This document shows, in pieces, positions 6,924 to 10,912 of a stretch of DNA of 10,912 bases; within the stretch, counting starts at the first letter, position 1, and each line of letters starts with the position of its first letter. Where the stretch lies: assembly GCA_009602725.1 (NCBI GenBank), contig WELB01000351.1, positions 9,162 to 20,073 of the forward strand, read 5' to 3'. Both the position numbers and the translations under genes were made by a program. Source of the stretch: Spirogloea muscicola. Taxonomy: Eukaryota > Streptophyta > Zygnematophyceae > Spirogloeales > Spirogloeaceae. The notes under the pieces were generated by a model. That model worked only from the letters and a program-made list of their open reading frames with translations. It was not told the origin of the DNA and made no database searches.

Positions 6924-6945
6924 ATGCAAGCATGCAAGATGCAAG
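6924..6945 (+). repeat. Short ATGCAAG tandem repeat
   Basis: Three copies of ATGCAAG (6924-6930, 6932-6938, 6939-6945) lie directly against the outer edge of the right arm. This is flanking sequence with no counterpart at the left edge. Confidence 0.6.
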
Positions 6946-7156
6946 AGCACTGACTCTAGCAACTGATGCAACAATGTACTCGACCACGATGTCAGTACTG
7001 GGCAAGACACCGCAGACTTAATGACCTCGGCTGTCAGGTACAGACAGACAGACAAACGATGGCAGCTCTGTATGCGAGGCTGCTCACCGCGAATCTTCAA
7101 AGACTTCTCGCAGTCGTATGCGGGTCCAGGCTAAGCTCCACTAGCTGCCGTCTGCC
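6946..7156. other. Right flank, no gene recognised
   Basis: Mixed-composition sequence between the element and the GC-rich repeat block. There is a CAGACAGACAGACAAAC microsatellite-like run near 7042. I see no coding potential, splice structure or RNA gene that I would defend. Confidence 0.4.
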
Positions 7157-7270
7157 GTATGCTCTGCGCACTATGCTCTTCTGGGCACAGGCGCGGACGC
7201 AGGCGCGGTACCGGCTGCAGTATGCTCTACGCGCTAAGCTCTCTGGGCGCAGGCGCAGGCGCAGGCGCGG
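7157..7270 (+). repeat. Two-unit ~63-bp tandem duplication with GGCGCA runs
   Basis: Units at 7157-7208 and 7220-7270 share GTATGCTCT, then a CTCT-CTGGGC segment and a GCAGGCGCGG end, at a period of 63 bp. The second unit carries a pure GCAGGC hexamer run that continues in degenerate form to about 7290. Reading frames across it are arginine- or alanine-rich and look like repeat artefacts. Confidence 0.7.
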
Positions 7271-7636
7271 GTGCGCAGGCGTGGGCAAGAGGGTGAAGGT
7301 TGCCGAGCGGACTGCTCGGCTCGGGCCGCTCGCTCCGGCTTGGGCCAGGCGCTGCGGCAGCCGCTGGCTCCGGCTGGGCCAGGCGGCTCGTTCGCTGGCG
7401 GCGCCGACTTGGGTCGGCCCTGTAGAAGATGCTAGCGCTGCCTGATAGGCCAGGTGCCGCCGTGGCTACACTGGTTGGCTAAGCTGCTGGGCCGACCCTG
7501 TGTGGGCCAACCACAGGGCCCAGGGGGCAATCCGTCCTCGGGTGACGACGAGCTCCAGCCGTCCATTCCACAATCCGATGGTTGTCGTCGCGCGTGGGCT
7601 CGGGCCCCCCCCCCGGCCGCCGCGTTGTCCTTGTCG
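7271..7636. other. GC-rich low-complexity DNA
   Basis: Strongly GC-rich sequence with partial internal repetition (CTCCGGCT followed by GGGCCAGGCG occurs twice, near 7340-7385) and a long C run near 7605. Open frames exist in several registers, as expected from lack of stops at high GC. None has a recognisable domain. Confidence 0.5.
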
Positions 7637-7684
7637 CCGCTGCTTCGCGGTTGCTTCGTCACCGCTGCTTCGCGGTTGCTTCGT
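7637..7684 (+). repeat. Two-copy 25-bp tandem repeat
   Basis: CCGCTGCTTCGCGGTTGCTTCGT occurs at 7637-7659 and again at 7662-7684, with a TCA/TTG-type spacer. Each copy can form a short GCTTCGC-centred fold, but there is no sign of an RNA gene. Confidence 0.8.
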
Positions 7685-9320
7685 TGTTGTCGTCACATCT
7701 GAAACGCGTGACTCAGCCGTGGAACACACGTGTCAAGCCAGGTCAGCTGTCCTTAGTCAAATCGACACAAATAAGTGGTCGACGGGATATCGCACGACAG
7801 CGCCCACAGCCATGGTGCCCTCTGGAGGGGCCAAAGCACGCCACATTCATTCTTGCGCCCCACACTACAAACGAAAGTGCTGTTCCACATGCCCCTCGTC
7901 AGAATAGCTTGTCTTTCTGCTCCCTCCTGGTAGCCTTTGTTTCGAATCCACAATCCCGTGAGGATCCCTTTAAGGCTTACGGTGTAGGGACCTTAAAGAG
8001 GGGTCACACGCAAGGCAGTCCCGGGGGGGAGCGAGAGCGACATGAGGCAGCAGCGAGTGGGGACACCCAAAAGCAAGCCGTTTATTTTTCCTTGTACATT
8101 CTCTTGGGCTGGCCTCTCACAGCTTTACTTTGCAAGAGCCAGTTCTCCTCCGCTCATTTGTGCGGCTTTGAAGACAAAGTTTAGCTACTTTAATCAGCGG
8201 CCAGCTGAGACTGGCAATGCTGTGAGCATACGAATACTTTGGGGCATCGATGTCGCACTTCTTGCAGATACTTTCTGGCACAGTACGCAAGTCAAAAAGG
8301 GTTGGAATGGCCAGAGCATGCTTGCCTGTGGGTGTCTTTTGAGGTTCTCATTTTTCATTGCAGCTTGCCAGGCATTACTTGATGAACGTAGAGGTCATAT
8401 ACATTGGAAATGCATGGCCATGTTCTCCTACCAATGCTTGCAGAGGACAATCAATGACTTGGCTTGGCAGTTCACCACTGGTGAGAATCACTTCTTGAGC
8501 CACGTCAATTTCGGTAATGACATCACAGAATCTGGTAGACTGCTTGCATTCTCAAGCAACAACAGCTCGACACAGTAATTGGTCTGGCCTTCTGTAAAAC
8601 TTTAAATACCTGATCATGCTCATGTATACCATTCACCAACATTCCACATTTTCGGTCGCAGCACCCTATCTCGAAGTGATGTCTTGGGAAGTATGAGCCA
8701 GATGCCTATCTGCGATCATGACCTGATTGAGATGACGAATCAGACCATGTGACACCATCAGCAAAGAAAGGTACGAGGTCAGACTTTGTCAAGGGAGAGC
8801 ATCAACTCGAGATGTTAGTATGTGAGCTGATTCGCGCTTGTGTTACGCTTGTAGACAGTAGCCGTTTGCCACTGCATGATATGCTTTGAGTCATAATTGA
8901 TGTCTTGAGTGCTTGTGCTTGCTTCTGATCTAATGAATGTTAATGCATGGTCATACTGGCACTTGCCACATGCTCGTCTGAAGTTCTCACAATGGCACGA
9001 AAATGGTCGAAAGGCAGTCCATGTTTATCAAACACTATATATGCGAGTTGGCTGCACAGTGCTTGTTTGTCTCACTTGCAGACCAGACCAAATACAATTA
9101 AATATTCTCCCAAAATATGCAATCAGTCATACATCGGGGTTGGTTGAGGAGGTCCAGCAAGTGCTTAAACTTTAATTGCAAATGCTCAGAGAGCTAAGAC
9201 AGCCACAAGAGGGCGACCGAAAAGGTCAAAATGGGGATCTCTTGGATGTTGTACCTACTGCTTGTCTGAAAAGAACTGGAAGGATTGAAGAATAATTAAC
9301 CAGCTAATGCAAGATTCCAG
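7685..9320. other. Long interval without a supportable gene
   Basis: Composition falls from GC-rich to balanced. Open frames are present on the plus strand (for example 8042-8578), but their translations show no family resemblance, low-complexity signature or codon regularity. The right part may be 3' untranslated sequence or intergenic DNA downstream of the minus-strand gene that ends at 9321. A small imperfect stem (7966-7975 with 7991-8002) is the only local structure noticed. Confidence 0.45.
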
Positions 9321-9530
9321 TCACTCGTCGTCATCCCTCTCCCGGAACTCCCGGTGCGTGCGCCGCCGGCCCCGCATCTCCTCCGTGTCGCCATCCCTCC
9401 CCCTCCTCGGTGCTTCGTTGCTCTGGTGGGGCCTCTCGCTGGTGGGGCTGTCCCCCCGAACCGCCTGCGGAATGGCGAGCTGGCCCTCGCGAACCCTCCG
9501 CGCCGCCGCCTGCATAGTCAACGCGCTTTG
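9321..9530 (-). CDS. Terminal exon of SRPBCC/START-like protein gene
   Basis: This exon continues the reading frame of the 9954-10397 exon. It encodes AAARRVREGQLAIPQAV, then a polar, arginine- and acid-rich tail ending RERDDDE and a TGA at 9321-9323. Two acceptors fit the phase. TCTTAG just before 9530 follows a good pyrimidine tract, and ATGCAG just before 9509 has the better CAG|G form. Using the first adds seven residues, and both preserve the frame. The intron is 423 or 444 bp with a GT donor at 9953. The helix AAARRVREGQL fits the C-terminal helix expected after the beta-sheet of a START-type fold. The charged tail is probably disordered. Confidence 0.6.
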   Translation of the reverse strand, partial: QSALTMQAAARRVREGQLAIPQAVRGDSPTSERPHQSNEAPRRGRDGDTEEMRGRRRTHREFRERDDDE

Positions 9531-9953
9531 CTAAGAGAAAAGGCATCTGCATTGCCAGCAACATTTGGAACCACAACACCTACATAACCGATCTCACAAA
9601 CTTACATGTTGATTCATCCAGTCAGTCAACTGCGTCAACCTCAAAGGCACCTCACAATTGGGCCAATCTGGGCTTTGCATGAAGTAAGCTGTACTACTGC
9701 TCACAAGCTGATCACTGTCTCCTTGACACCTATTTTAATCGAGGCAGACACTCTTGCATTGGTGGTCAATACACTTCAGCATTTAAGGAGGCCTTGCTCC
9801 CAGCCACGGGACTATGGAGAGTGAGAAGTTCGTTGCAATATGCAGCAATATGTAGGTCATGACTTGGGGTCAAGACTTCAAAGTGTGGGGTCAATCTAGG
9901 CAGTAAGTCATCTTGGCATAGCATGTAAAGGTCCAGGTCAGTAGTAAATGCAC
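9510..9953 (-). other. Intron of SRPBCC/START-like gene
   Basis: On the minus strand it begins GTGCAT and ends either TATGCAG (9510) or, more plausibly by pyrimidine tract, TTTTCTCTTAG (9531). Joining the exons at either acceptor keeps phase 0 and produces a continuous helix-forming segment. No coding or repeat content was recognised inside. Confidence 0.5.
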
Positions 9954-10397
9954 CTGAAGGTCGGCGAGCATGGTGCGCGTGGTGTCCGCGGTGATGCCAC
10001 GGACGTACCATGAGATGGGTGGCGGCGGGATGATGGACGGCTGGACGACCTGCGACAGCGTGAGCACGCTCGCCACCTTGGGCTGCGGCGGCTGCTCGCG
10101 CGCCTCGGTGCTCTCCGGCAGGTCCGCACGCCGGTCGCCCGCCGCTGCGGCCTCGCCGCCGCCTTGGTGCTGCGCCGCCGCAGTGGACGACGTCGTCGCG
10201 GTAGTCGTGCTGACGTGGATGCCGGAGGGCGCCGAGGTCATGCTGATGTGCTGCTGCGCTGGCGACGATGTGGCGCTGCTGCGGCTACCCGGAGGAGCTA
10301 GGCCGTCGGCGGCGGCGGCTGGCAGGACGTACGGCTCAATCTTCCACGTGCCCTCAAAGCTCTTCATGAACCCCGCCTGCGCCAGCTTGTATTGGAT
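9954..10397 (-). CDS. Internal exon of SRPBCC/START-like (polyketide cyclase/COQ10-type) protein
   Basis: An exon of exactly 148 codons, bounded by a TTGGCAG acceptor and a CAG|GTGCAT donor. The first 25 codons, IQYKLAQAGFMKSFEGTWKIEP, match the strand-turn-strand pattern of plant and cyanobacterial polyketide-cyclase/dehydrase family proteins (typically GDF...F.G.W.I.P). The last 40 codons, with LTLSQVVQPSIIPPPP and VRGITADTTRTMLADLQ, match the following strand and the start of the long C-terminal helix. Between them lies a roughly 80-residue insert rich in Ala, Ser, Thr, Pro and Gly that breaks the domain and is probably a disordered loop. Such proteins bind lipids or other hydrophobic ligands; a specific role cannot be given. 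The upstream exons are outside the window or unrecognised. The frame is open to 10472, so the exon could extend further left of the proposed acceptor. Confidence 0.6.
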
Positions 10398-10539
10398 CTG
10401 CCAACACCCAGAAGCTTGCTTTAGCTCGTGAACCCTTTCTTGTCCAAGCAGTGCCCACAAGCAACGTAGCAAAATGGGACCTTCAGATGGACGCTTCGGA
10501 CACGCTCCAAACAGGAGGTGCTAGGATGTAAGAAATTGC

Positions 10540-10912
10540 GAGCCCGGACAAGGAGACGATGGGGCAAGGATGGGGACGAGGATCGTGAGGGAAAAGGAAG
10601 AGAAAGGACAGGGAATAGGGACGGTAGAGAGGAAGGAGAAGAGAGGGGGAGCTAGTGGGCCAGGGCAAGAAAGAGGGAGTAAGGAAGAAGGGTGGCAAGG
10701 CTAAATTGGGAAGGAATGGGAGGAAGGAAGGAAAGCAAGTAGGAGAGTAAGGGGCAGGAGGGAAAGGGAGTGAGGGAGGGGGAAGGAGAGTGGCTGAGTA
10801 GGGGGGAGTGGTGGGGAGGGCCGAGGAAGTGATGTAAGTGGGAGAGGGAGAGAGGTAGAGGAGGACTACATAGAGAGGGGGAGGGAGGTTGAGAGGAGGA
10901 GGGAGGGAGGGG
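10540..10912 (+). repeat. Purine-rich, G-tract-rich low-complexity block
   Basis: About 370 bases dominated by G and A with only scattered pyrimidines, running off the window end. One stretch at 10751-10782 has five G-runs of three or more separated by loops of one to five bases, which satisfies the usual G-quadruplex pattern. On the minus strand it is a long pyrimidine tract, plausibly intronic for the SRPBCC-like gene. Frames read through it are repetitive and not coding. Confidence 0.8.

Noticed and set aside
140-6935. Target-site duplication flanking the arms
   Set aside because: The four to six bases outside each arm (CACATC on the left, ATATGC on the right) do not match as direct repeats.
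6966-7907. Overlapping arginine- and alanine-rich open frames in the GC-rich block
   Set aside because: Several frames on both strands are open together over tandem repeats, as expected when GC-rich repeats lack stop codons.
7966-8002. Stem around CCCTTTAAGG as a terminator or structured RNA
   Set aside because: The stem is short and imperfect, there is no poly-T tail or neighbouring gene end, and the setting is eukaryotic.
8042-8578. 178-codon plus-strand open frame as a gene
   Set aside because: No recognisable domain, biased composition or splice context; the length is not exceptional in this sequence.

Overview
The window looks like nuclear DNA of a eukaryote, most likely a green or streptophyte (charophyte-type) alga. 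There are no bacterial operons or Shine-Dalgarno starts. The window holds a decayed Ty3/gypsy-type retroelement with a captured cytosine-5 DNA methyltransferase. To its right lie GC-rich low-complexity DNA and part of an intron-containing gene with alanine- and proline-rich insertions typical of algal proteins. As I recall it, retrotransposons carrying DNMT genes have been reported from charophytes and from the dinoflagellate Symbiodinium, which fits. The species is inference only.

Layout. Positions 1-57 are a GGC repeat, followed at 99-150 by a 52-bp stray piece of the same methyltransferase gene in the opposite (+) orientation. From 150 to 6921 lies the retroelement, read on the minus strand. 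In its own 5'->3' order it has a terminal arm (6921-6713), a short leader, gag with two CCHC zinc knuckles, a linker, a retropepsin (DTGA), a DNMT3/DRM-like methyltransferase, reverse transcriptase (YIDD), RNase H and integrase (HHCC plus DDE), and then a second arm (358-150). The arms are near-perfect inverted copies (207 of 209 bases) instead of the direct LTRs expected, and the integrase is cut exactly at the inner edge of the left arm. Frameshifts and stops in gag, the linker and RT show this copy is not functional.

The most notable signal is at the protease-methyltransferase/RT boundary. It is a single in-frame UAG followed by CAA UUA, which matches the UAG-CARYYA leaky-stop context of the tobamovirus type, and the RT frame is open directly after it. 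If real, the ancestor made a Gag/PR/DNMT product by termination and the RT-RNaseH-IN part by readthrough, so the methyltransferase would be made in excess over the polymerase.

Region 6922-9320 has tandem repeats and GC-rich sequence and no gene I can support. From 9321 to 10397 (minus strand) two exons encode the C-terminal part of a SRPBCC/START-like (polyketide-cyclase/COQ10-type) protein. The right end (about 10540-10912) is a purine-rich, G-tract-rich block, probably in an upstream intron of that gene.
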